64,000 nucleotides of DNA from Poriferisodalis sp965262965 (GTDB lineage Bacteria; Actinomycetota; Acidimicrobiia; Acidimicrobiales; Poriferisodalaceae), in assembly GCF_965262965.1 (NCBI RefSeq), contig NZ_OZ253573.1:1984001-2048000 (forward strand). The letters are read 5' to 3'. The notes beneath the pieces are model-generated. The model did no database searches, had not been told where the DNA came from, and worked only from the letters and a program-made list of their open reading frames with translations. Positions 23,416 through 31,208 of this stretch are shown here, one piece after another. Numbering within the stretch: position 1 is the first letter of the stretch; each line of letters opens with the position of its first letter. Both the position numbers and the translations under genes were made by a program.

Positions 23416-24168
23416 CGAGTGACCGACCGTTGCCCGAGGTTGCGTGGTTCTCGGCGCTCTGCGACGACGACTACGAGTTTCTGGGCGTGCCGGACCCCGC
23501 GCTGGCGAGCTCGTGGGAGCACTGCGCGGACATCGTCCAAGCAGCCGAACGCAACGGCTTCGACAACATCTTGCTGCCGTCGGGCTACGCGCTCGGCATC
23601 GACGCCAGTGCGTTCGGCGCGGGCATCGCTACTCGCACGAGCCGCATCAACCTGGCGCTGGCGGTGCGGACGTTTTCCTGACCTGGCCCGACACCGTGGC
23701 GGACGTCGCCGCGACGGTCAACGAGATGCGCGACCGAGCCGCAGCGGTCGGGCGCGAATTGCAGTTCGCCTTGAGATCACACGTGATCGTGCGCCCCACC
23801 ACCGCCGAGGCTGCCGACGCCACCGGGCGGCTGGTGAGCCAGCTCGACGACGACACAGGGGCGGCGATCCGATCACGGGCACTCGACTCCGCCTCGGTCG
23901 GGGTGCAGCGGCAGGCACAGCTGCGCGAGAGCGCCGACGGCGAGGGTTCGCCGAAGAGGGGCTTTGGACAGGAATTGGGCGGGCACGCAGCGGAGCCGGC
24001 GCTGCCATTGTCGGCGACCCCGACCAGGTCGCTGCGAAGCTCGGCGCCTACTCCGATGTCGGCATCGACGCCTTCATCTTGTCCGGCTATCCGCACATCG
24101 CCGAGTGCGACCTGTTCGGCCGCCTCGTTCTCGAAACGATGCCCCACCGCAAGCTCTGGCAGCCCTAG
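23412..24168 (+). pseudogene. Broken SsuD-like LLM flavin-dependent monooxygenase
   Basis: Three pieces of one LLM-class monooxygenase are present in different frames. Piece one (23412-23672) reads WFSALCDDDYEFLG, AAERNGFDNILLPSG and INLALAVRTF, the SsuD N-terminus. The frame then hits a stop at 23679-23681. Piece two, in another frame from about 23670, begins ADVFLTWPDTVADVAATV, which in SsuD proteins lies about 130 residues further on, so roughly 400 bases are deleted. A second shift near 23945 leads to piece three, GLWTGIGRARSGAGAAIVGD and SGYPHIAECDLF, ending at 24168. The start overlaps the Gfo/Idh stop (ATGA). The intact enzyme would oxidise a sulfonate with FMNH2 to give an aldehyde and sulfite. 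Assembly error is the alternative to true decay. Confidence 0.85.
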
Positions 24169-24229
24169 ATCCGTCCTTGGGTCGATTGCGCGCCCCGACA
24201 GCCCCGAGCCAACCAGGTTGGCCCCGATG

Positions 24230-25390
24230 TCAGGTGCGGATGGTCAGCTCGGTCTGCGGGTCGAAGAAGTGCAGGTTCTCGGTGTCGACGCTCAGCTCGA
24301 CTGTCGTGCCGGGTCGGGCGCTGCTGCGCGGGTTCACCCGTGCGATCACCATCCGATCGTCGATGCCTTCGAGCGTGTCTGGATCCCCTGCCTCCACCGA
24401 AGGCGCATCGAGCGGGAAGTGCAGCAGCAAGTCCGAACCAAGCGCCTCGGTGAGCGATACAACCGCCCTCAGGCGAGAACGTCCGTCATCACCCGTCACG
24501 GATGCGTCTTCGATGGCCTCGGGCCGGATGCCCACCACGATTTCTGCGCCGTCGTAGCCCCGCAACGCGGAGTGCGTGTCGAACACAGATTCCGCGAGGC
24601 CCAGCGTCTGTGACCCCAGATGCAGCTGCCAGCCGTCGTTGCCACTCGACACGCGTGCCATGCGCAGGTTCATCGCCGGCGCGCCGATGAAGCCGGCAAC
24701 GAACAAGTTGTCGGGTTGCTCGTAGAGATCTGTCGGCGCTGCCACCTGTTGGAGCAGCCCGTCCCGCAGAACTGCGACGCGGTCCCCCATCGTCATCGCC
24801 TCGACCTGGTCATGGGTGACCTAAATGGTGGTGGCGCCGAGCCGATGCTGGAGGCTGGTGATCTCGGCCCGCATCTGCACGCGCAGCTTGGCGTCGAGGT
24901 TCGACAACGGCTCGTCCATCAGGAACACGGCGGGATCGCGCACGATCGCCCGGCCCATAGCGACACGCTGACGCTGACCTCCGGACAGCTGCGCCGGCTT
25001 GCTGGCCAGCAGTGGCTCGAGTTCGAGCAGGCGTGCCGCTTCGAGAACCTTCGCTTCTGCCTCTTGCTTCGGTACACCGGCCAGCTTCAGCGGAAAACCG
25101 ATATTTCGTGCCACATCCAGATGCGGATACAGCGCGTAGCTCTGGAAGACCATGGCGATGTTGCGGTCCTTGGGCTCGACGTCGTTCATCCGCTGCCCGT
25201 CGATCTGCAACTCGCCGTCGCTGATCTCTTCGAAACCGGCAACCATCCGCAGAGCCGTCGACTTGCCGCAACCCGATGGGCCCACGAGAACGAGGAACTC
25301 GCCGTCAGCGATGCCGATGTCAAGTTCGCTGACAGCAACAAACCCGTTGGGGTACTTCTTCGTAAGCCGGTCGAGGGTGACCGTCGCCAT
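24230..25390 (-). pseudogene. Sugar ABC transporter ATPase (MalK/UgpC type) interrupted by an amber codon
   Basis: The first 189 codons encode a normal MalK-type nucleotide-binding domain: Walker A GPSGCGKS at 37-44, Q-loop MVFQSYALYP, signature LSGGQRQR and Walker B VFLMDEPLS. Codon 190 (24823-24821) is TAG where family members have Tyr in the YVTHDQ H-loop. Reading continues in the same frame with VTHDQVEAMTMGDR and a complete C-terminal regulatory OB-fold domain to 24230. A single base change or sequencing error would explain it. No permease or binding protein gene lies nearby. It is convergent with the sugar operon and may belong to it. If real, the truncated protein lacks the H-loop and should be inactive. 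Confidence 0.88.
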
Positions 25391-25490
25391 GAGACCCCCT
25401 CTGGGACGTACATGCCCGGTTGGCCGAGACTAGTTCGCAGCCCATTTGACTGGTGGCCCGTCGACGTGTCGGCGTGGCAGAATTCGCGAC

Positions 25491-26249
25491 ATGAACACTC
25501 ACGATCCAGCTGCGGAAGAGACCGAACCCTTCGAGGCCGATCCGCTCGCCGAGCGAGCCCGCCTGCTCACCGATCTGGCCCGTGCCTACCGCCTCTTCGG
25601 CATGCTGCGCTGGGGCGAGCTGGGCGACGGGCACATCACCTGCCGTGACCCGGTGCGGGCCGATCACATGTGGCTGCTGCGCTACGGAGTGACCTTCGAA
25701 CGGGCCACTGTCGACGATCTGGTGCTCGTCGGGCCCGATGGCACCGCCGTCGACCAGCACGGGCACACGGCACCGATCAACAACAGCGCCTACCACATCC
25801 ATTACCCCATCCACGAGGCACGGACCGACATCGGCGCCGTCGCCCATACACATACCCAGTGGGGCACGCCGTTCTCGGCCGAACGCCGAATGATCGAACC
25901 GATCAACCAGGAAGCAACCTGCTTCGTCGACGACCACGTGGTCGTCGACGAAGCAGTGCAGGTCCTGTCGACTGACGGCGGCAAGCGCATCGCCGCTGCC
26001 CTCGGCGACTGCCGAACGGTGATCCTGGCCAATCACGGCCTGCTGACCGTCGGATCGAGCCCGGCTGACGCCGTCGGCTGGTTCGTGCTGGCCGAACGAG
26101 TGGCCGAAGTGCAGCTGAAGGCCCGCGAGGCCATCCCGATCTCAATCGAAGCGGCGCGCATCGCCCGGGAGGATCTGACGCGAGGTGACTTCGGCTGGCA
26201 CCTGTTCGGCTGGGCCACCCGCCGCCACCTGGCTCACGAGTTCGCCTAA
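25491..26249 (+). CDS. Class II aldolase/adducin family protein
   Basis: The 252-residue protein has the zinc-binding histidines of the family: HTHTQWGTPFS (HxH) near residue 120 and ANHGLLTVG near 182, plus WGELGDGHIT early in the sequence. Members are sugar-phosphate aldolases, epimerases or decarboxylases; the substrate here is unknown. ATG 25491 is chosen as the family start. It is divergent from the ABC ATPase remnant and 32 bases upstream of glpD on the same strand, so the two may be co-transcribed. Confidence 0.88.
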   Translation: MNTHDPAAEETEPFEADPLAERARLLTDLARAYRLFGMLRWGELGDGHITCRDPVRADHMWLLRYGVTFERATVDDLVLVGPDGTAVDQHGHTAPINNSAYHIHYPIHEARTDIGAVAHTHTQWGTPFSAERRMIEPINQEATCFVDDHVVVDEAVQVLSTDGGKRIAAALGDCRTVILANHGLLTVGSSPADAVGWFVLAERVAEVQLKAREAIPISIEAARIAREDLTRGDFGWHLFGWATRRHLAHEFA

Positions 26250-26281
26250 TCCATCCGGGCTGATCGAGCGGCGACCGAGCA

Positions 26282-28084
26282 ATGACCCAACCCTTCGCGT
26301 CCGATGGCGCCCGCGACAGTCGTCTGGGCCCGTCCCAGCGCGCCGCCTGGCTCGACGAACTCGGTGGCGGCCGCGTCGATGTCATCGTCATCGGCGGAGG
26401 TGTCACCGGTGCCGGCTGCGCTCTCGACCTCGCGCTGCGGGGCCGCAGCGTGGCGCTGCTCGAGCAACGCGACCTGGCGTCGGGCACCTCGAGCCGTTCG
26501 TCGAAGCTGATCCACGGGGGCCTGCGGTACCTGCAGCGCCTCGAATTCGGCCTGGTCTTCGAATCGCTGACCGAGCGTCGGCTGCTGCTGGGCAGGCTTG
26601 CGCCCCATTTGGTGCGGCCGGTGGAGTTCCTCTATCCGATACGGCGGGGCTGGCGGGAACGATTGCGCACTGGGGCAGGCATCGCGCTCTACAGCGCGAT
26701 GGCCGGTCGCAGGCAACACAGCATCGGATCTCACCGGCACCTCGGCGCCCGCCGCACTCAGCGACTCGCACCAGCGCTCGACCCGAGAGTCGTACGCGGA
26801 GGGATTACCTACTGGGACGGCCAGACCGACGATGCGCGGCTCGTGGTTGCCATCGCTCGCACCGCTGCAGAACATGGGGCGCGCATCCTCACCTCCACCC
26901 GCGTCCAGGAACTGCTCGTTACCGACGGCGCAGTGCGGGGCGTGATCGCACACTGCGGCGAGACCGGCCGCACCTTCAAGCTGGAGGCTGACGCCGTTAT
27001 CAATGCCACCGGTGTGTGGACCAGCCAGATCGAGCAGCTCGCCGAGCGCGACTCGACCGAGGCGACAACACCCCGGACTCGCATCCGCGCATCGAAGGGC
27101 ATCCACCTGCTCGTCCCCGCAGAACGAATCGATCTCAACTGTGGGCTCATCGTGCCGACACCGCCCAGCGTCCTGTTCGTGGTTCCGTGGGGAAACCGCT
27201 GGATCATCGGCACCACCGACACCGACTGGGATCTCGACAACGCACACCCCGCAGCGAGCAGCGCCGACATCGAGCTGCTGTTGGAGCGTGTCAACAGCGT
27301 GCTGACCGACCCGATCACCCGCGACGACATCTGCGGCGTCTATGCCGGCCTGCGACCACTGGTCGCGGGCAACACCCCTTCGGAAACCGAGCTGTCAGCC
27401 AAGCTGAACCGGGAGCACGTGATCACCCGGGTTGCACCGGGGCTGGTCTCGGTGGCCGGCGGCAAGTACACGACGTACCGGGTCATGGCAGCCGACACGG
27501 TCGAGCTGGCACTCGCCGAGGTCGAGGCGGCCCATGGCCGAAGGCCGCCGAGGCTCCCCCATCGTCGGCGCGACGCTTCCGCGCGCCGATCCAAGACGAC
27601 GATCACCCCGCTCGTTGGCGCCGAGGGCTACGAAGAGCGCCGTCTGCGCCAGGACGAGATCGCCGCCCGTGCGGGCTTGAGCCGCGCCACCGTTGTTCAC
27701 CTGCTGGACCGCCACGGCGACCAGGTCGACGAGGTGCTCAAGTTGGTCGCCACCCAAGGCGATCTGGGTGAGCCGCTGGCCCCCGGACACCTCTACCTGC
27801 GTGCCGAAGTGACCCATGCCGTTCGCAGTGAAGGTGCCCTGCATCTCGACGACGTGCTGACCCGACGTACCCGGCTGTCAGTTGAGTCGTGGGATCGCGG
27901 CGTCGATGTAGCGCAGGACGCGGCCGAATTGATGGGCGCCGAACTCGGCTGGTCCCCCGAGACGGTGGAGCGCGAGATCTGGCACTACAGCGCCCGAGTC
28001 GAAGCCGAGCGAGACAGCCAGACCCGCCCCGACGACCACACTGCCGACGCCGCCCGCCTCGGCGCTCCCGACATCCGCCGCTAG
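26282..28084 (+). CDS. glpD: FAD-dependent glycerol-3-phosphate dehydrogenase/oxidase
   Basis: The 600-residue flavoprotein has a VIGGGVTGAGCALDLALRG dinucleotide-binding motif near 38, LIHGGLRYL (the GlpD/GlpO signature), PWGNRWIIGTTDTDWD and a C-terminal DAO_C helical domain after about residue 440. It oxidises glycerol-3-phosphate to dihydroxyacetone phosphate and feeds electrons to the quinone pool from the membrane surface. Length and motif order fit GlpD. An arginine-rich linker (HRRRDASARRSK) near 420-435 between the two domains is a little unusual. Confidence 0.92.
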   Translation: MTQPFASDGARDSRLGPSQRAAWLDELGGGRVDVIVIGGGVTGAGCALDLALRGRSVALLEQRDLASGTSSRSSKLIHGGLRYLQRLEFGLVFESLTERRLLLGRLAPHLVRPVEFLYPIRRGWRERLRTGAGIALYSAMAGRRQHSIGSHRHLGARRTQRLAPALDPRVVRGGITYWDGQTDDARLVVAIARTAAEHGARILTSTRVQELLVTDGAVRGVIAHCGETGRTFKLEADAVINATGVWTSQIEQLAERDSTEATTPRTRIRASKGIHLLVPAERIDLNCGLIVPTPPSVLFVVPWGNRWIIGTTDTDWDLDNAHPAASSADIELLLERVNSVLTDPITRDDICGVYAGLRPLVAGNTPSETELSAKLNREHVITRVAPGLVSVAGGKYTTYRVMAADTVELALAEVEAAHGRRPPRLPHRRRDASARRSKTTITPLVGAEGYEERRLRQDEIAARAGLSRATVVHLLDRHGDQVDEVLKLVATQGDLGEPLAPGHLYLRAEVTHAVRSEGALHLDDVLTRRTRLSVESWDRGVDVAQDAAELMGAELGWSPETVEREIWHYSARVEAERDSQTRPDDHTADAARLGAPDIRR

Positions 28085-28130
28085 ATCACAGGCCCAAGCC
28101 ACCTACGGCGCGTCTGCGTAGATTGGCACG

Positions 28131-28889
28131 ATGGTCGTTGACTACGAAACACAAGGCCGGATTGCGATCTTCACGCTGAACCGGCCCGAAGCCCGAAACG
28201 CAATCAGCCACGAGGTCTCCTCTGCAATGGAGGCCCATCTGGACGCGTTCGAAGCCGATCCCGACGTGTGGGTCGGCATCCTGGCCGGCACCGGCACGGT
28301 GTTCAGCGCCGGCGCTGACCTGAAATCAGTCGCCGCCAAGAAGCCGATCGAGACCGAAAAGGGCGGCTTCGCCGGGCTGGCTCGCTACCCGCGGACCAAG
28401 CCGATCATTGCCGCGGTCGACGGCGCGGCACTTGCGGGCGGCCTTGAGATCGTGCTGTCGTGCGATCTGGTGGTGGCCTCGCCACGAGCCCGTTTCGGCA
28501 TTCCCGAAGTGAAGCGCTCGTTGGTCGCGGCCGCCGGCGGGCTGTTCCGGCTGCCACAGGTGGTGGGCCGCAACATTGCTCTGGAGCTGGCAATGACCGG
28601 TGATCCCATCTCGGCCGAGCGTGCCTACCAACTCGGGCTCGTGAACGAGATGGCAGCCGAGGGTGAAGTCGTCGAAGGAGCGATAGCCCTGGCGGAACGC
28701 ATCATCGCCAACGCACCGAGGGCCGTGCGCGAGAGCCGGCAGGTTGTGCTGGAAAGCCACGCTCGTTCCGAGGACGACGGCTGGGAAATCACCAAGAACC
28801 ACTTCCGCAACATCCTGGGCACCGAGGATTTCCGAGAGGGGCCCCGGGCGTTCGTCGAGAAGCGCGATCCTGTGTGGACCGGTCGCTGA
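28131..28889 (+). CDS. Enoyl-CoA hydratase/isomerase family protein
   Basis: The 252-residue crotonase has the oxyanion-hole elements FSAGADLKS near 62-70 and AALAGGLEIVLSCDLVVAS near 98-116, with a FGIPEVKRSLVAAAGG stretch. The glutamate expected for hydration in the EhCH-type proteins is seen in GIPEVK. It probably acts on a CoA ester in fatty or aromatic acid breakdown. It stands between glpD and an SDR gene on the same strand. Confidence 0.9.
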   Translation: MVVDYETQGRIAIFTLNRPEARNAISHEVSSAMEAHLDAFEADPDVWVGILAGTGTVFSAGADLKSVAAKKPIETEKGGFAGLARYPRTKPIIAAVDGAALAGGLEIVLSCDLVVASPRARFGIPEVKRSLVAAAGGLFRLPQVVGRNIALELAMTGDPISAERAYQLGLVNEMAAEGEVVEGAIALAERIIANAPRAVRESRQVVLESHARSEDDGWEITKNHFRNILGTEDFREGPRAFVEKRDPVWTGR

Positions 28890-28901
28890 CGCAGACTCAC
28901 G

Positions 28902-28921
28902 GCTGATCCGCCTGGATCAGC
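28902..28921 (+). terminator. Hairpin after the crotonase gene
   Basis: CTGATCC and GGATCAG, extended by one outer G-C pair, form an 8-bp stem with a GCCT loop 13 bases after the stop. There is no T run, so termination is uncertain; it may be an mRNA 3'-end or attenuating structure before the SDR gene. Confidence 0.4.
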
Positions 28922-28951
28922 GCCCAGCCCGGAATCTCGGAGAGCACTCTC

Positions 28952-29929
28952 ATGGCCTACACCGCGCCCACTGAATCGTTCCGCTTTGATGAGTTCCGTG
29001 CCGGAGTAGAGGGCAAGCGTGTGCTCATCACCGGCGCCGGCAAGGACGGCGGCATCGGACAGGCATTCGCGCTCAGCACTGGTCTGAACGGCGCCGAGTC
29101 GGTCGGCGTTCACTTCCATCGCAGCTACGAGGACGGCTTCGACCTCGTCGACCGGCTGCGCAATGAGGGCGTCCGCGCCTTTCCCGTGCAAGCCGACGTC
29201 ACCAACCTGCGCGACCTGTGGGCGATTCGCAGCTACGTCATCGACCAGATGGGCGGCCTTCCGCCGAACCTCGTCATCTGCAACTCGGGACTGACCGAAT
29301 CGGGCTACAACCTAGGACGCACCCTGCGGCAGGTGGAGGGGGAATCCACGTCTCTGCGCCGGGCCCGGGTGCGCCAGCACTTCATCGACAACCTGGATCA
29401 GTCACGACTTGTGCTCGACACCAAGGTCGACGGTTTCCTGGCGTCGACTCACCTGTGGGCTGGCGAGGCCGTCTACCACGACGAGCCCACACAGTTCGTG
29501 TACGTGTCCTCGCGCCAGGCCGTCGATCCCGGACCATCCGTGCCCGGCTACGCGCTCAGCAACTGGGCGGTGCTGCAGCTGCCGAAAGTCCTCAAGGTGA
29601 ACCTGGGTCGCAGTGCCGACTTGGTGAGCTGCTTCACATTGCTGCTGCCGTTCGTGCGCACCGGAATGACCAACGAGTACGCAGACAACGAACGCGTCTT
29701 CGGACGCTGGCAGTCCCGCATGCTTGAGCCGTGCGAAATGGCCGAGGCATTCATGGCGTTGCTGGCCCGACCGGCCAGCGAAACCGACGGCGCGATGTAC
29801 GAGCTGATCGTCAACGCAGCCGAGAGCGACGCAGCCGCGGGGATCGAGCTGATCTGGAATCGGCTGTCGGTGAACCTCGACGAGCAGCCTGTGGACTGGA
29901 GTGTCGAGTCGCCACTGCGCTTCGATTGA
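28952..29929 (+). CDS. Short-chain dehydrogenase/reductase, atypical active site
   Basis: The 325-residue protein has a coenzyme motif LITGAGKDGGIGQAFAL near 26-42 with an insertion compared with the usual TGxxxGIG, similar to enoyl-ACP-reductase-like SDRs. The catalytic Tyr lies in VPGYALSNWAVLQL, where the expected YxxxK reads Y-A-L-S-N; the lysine is missing. The protein is also longer than classical SDRs (about 250), with a long helical insertion after residue 130. Activity may be altered or lost. The last codons fall in a 17-base tandem repeat. Confidence 0.82.
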   Translation: MAYTAPTESFRFDEFRAGVEGKRVLITGAGKDGGIGQAFALSTGLNGAESVGVHFHRSYEDGFDLVDRLRNEGVRAFPVQADVTNLRDLWAIRSYVIDQMGGLPPNLVICNSGLTESGYNLGRTLRQVEGESTSLRRARVRQHFIDNLDQSRLVLDTKVDGFLASTHLWAGEAVYHDEPTQFVYVSSRQAVDPGPSVPGYALSNWAVLQLPKVLKVNLGRSADLVSCFTLLLPFVRTGMTNEYADNERVFGRWQSRMLEPCEMAEAFMALLARPASETDGAMYELIVNAAESDAAAGIELIWNRLSVNLDEQPVDWSVESPLRFD

Positions 29930-29964
29930 CACTGCGCTTCGATTGATACTGCGCTTCGATTGAT
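29914..29964 (+). repeat. Three tandem copies of a 17-base unit across the SDR stop codon
   Basis: The unit ACTGCGCTTCGATTGAT occurs three times in direct contact (29914-29930, 29931-29947, 29948-29964); the first copy ends in C rather than T. Copy one contains the SDR gene's last codons and its TGA stop. The arrangement suggests slipped-strand duplication of the 3' end. Confidence 0.9.
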
Positions 29965-30026
29965 ACTGGCCGATGCGCCCGCGCGCACGGCCGGTTCGCG
30001 CGTCGGACACTGTGCGTTAGGCGCCC

Positions 30027-30056
30027 TTTACATCCAATGGAAACCGTTGCTATAGT
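30027..30056 (+). promoter_or_regulatory. Promoter of the iron-binding-protein gene, predicted leaderless
   Basis: TTTACA (30027-30032), an 18-base spacer and TATAGT (30051-30056) precede the ATG at 30065 by eight bases. No ribosome binding site is visible, which fits a leaderless or near-leaderless transcript. Confidence 0.55.
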
Positions 30057-30064
30057 CCGGCGCC

Positions 30065-31183
30065 ATGCGTTGGAATCCAAATTCTCCTCATCTCATTGCG
30101 TCCCGCAGTGCTCGCGCCCGGCGCGCGATCCGGTGGATTGCTGCGGTGACAGCGATCGCGCTGACAGCTGCCGCGTGCTCGACGTCGCGCACGCTCGAAG
30201 GTCCGGCCGCCGGCATCTATGACGGCGAGTGTGCAGACTCCGGCGATCAGGGGGTCACGGTGTATTCGAGCCGGACCGAGAACCTGATCGGGCCCGTGCT
30301 CGATGCCTTCGAGTGCGAGACCGGCATCAGCGTGGCCGTGCGTTGGGGTACCTCAACCGATCTCGCCCTGCTGCTGGCCGAGGAGGGCGACCGGACGCCC
30401 GCCGATGTCTTCTTGTCGCGCTCGCCTGGCCCGGTCGGCTTTCTCGAAGGCAAGTCGCTGCTGGCCGCCATCGACGACGATGTGCTGGGCCTCGTCGACG
30501 ATCAGAATCGATCAACGTCGGGAACGTGGGTGGGCTTCACGGGCCGCAAACGCGTCCTCGTGTACAACCTGGACGGCGTCGCTTCCGGCGAGCTCCCCGT
30601 CTCGGTCTTCGACCTCACCGGCGAGCAGTACCGGGGTCGGGTGGCGATTCCCGCGACCAACGGCTCGTTCATCGACTGGTTCACCGTCTTGCGCGACCAG
30701 CACGGCACCGACGTGGCCACGAAGTGGCTCGACGACATGGTCGCCAACGAGGCCCGCTACTACCCCAACAACCGCTCGATCGTGGAAGCTGCCGGCCGCG
30801 GCGAGATCGATATGGGCCTTGTCAACCACTACTACCAATACCAAGCGGCTGCGACTGCTGGCGATGCCCATCGGGCGGACAATTGGGAATTTGCCGACGA
30901 TGACATCGGGTCACTGCTCATCATCACTGCTGCCACCGTGACTGCTGCCAGCGACCGTGCCGATGCTGCAAACGAGTTGATCGCCTACCTGCTGGGGCCT
31001 TCCGCGCAGCAATACTTCAGCGCCGAGACGCTCGAGTACCCGCTCGCAGCCGGCATCGAGCCCGATGAGGTCCTGCCGCCCGTGGCCGCACTCGAGATCG
31101 GCAGCGTGGACTTCGGCTCGCTCGGCGAAGGTTTCACTCGCTCGACGGAAATAATCGAGGCCAGCGGCATCCTCAACCAATGA
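30065..31183 (+). CDS. Ferric-iron type ABC transporter substrate-binding lipoprotein
   Basis: The 372-residue protein has a basic N-terminus, a hydrophobic helix and the lipobox LTAAAC with Cys38, so it is exported and lipid-anchored. The mature part begins GVTVYSSRTENLIGPVL, the pattern of FbpA/AfuA-type binding proteins, and contains a Tyr pair in NHYYQYQ (about 257-263) of the kind that coordinates ferric iron. It delivers Fe(III), or possibly another anion, to the permease encoded 25 bases downstream. Confidence 0.88.
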   Translation: MRWNPNSPHLIASRSARARRAIRWIAAVTAIALTAAACSTSRTLEGPAAGIYDGECADSGDQGVTVYSSRTENLIGPVLDAFECETGISVAVRWGTSTDLALLLAEEGDRTPADVFLSRSPGPVGFLEGKSLLAAIDDDVLGLVDDQNRSTSGTWVGFTGRKRVLVYNLDGVASGELPVSVFDLTGEQYRGRVAIPATNGSFIDWFTVLRDQHGTDVATKWLDDMVANEARYYPNNRSIVEAAGRGEIDMGLVNHYYQYQAAATAGDAHRADNWEFADDDIGSLLIITAATVTAASDRADAANELIAYLLGPSAQQYFSAETLEYPLAAGIEPDEVLPPVAALEIGSVDFGSLGEGFTRSTEIIEASGILNQ

Positions 31184-31208
31184 AGCCCGAGGACTCGAGA
31201 CCAACCAC

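Noticed and set aside
24821..24823. TAG read as pyrrolysine, given the methylamine genes in the window
   Set aside because: Pyrrolysine occurs in methylamine methyltransferases, not ABC ATPases. There is no pylTSBCD here, and the residue in the family is an ordinary tyrosine.
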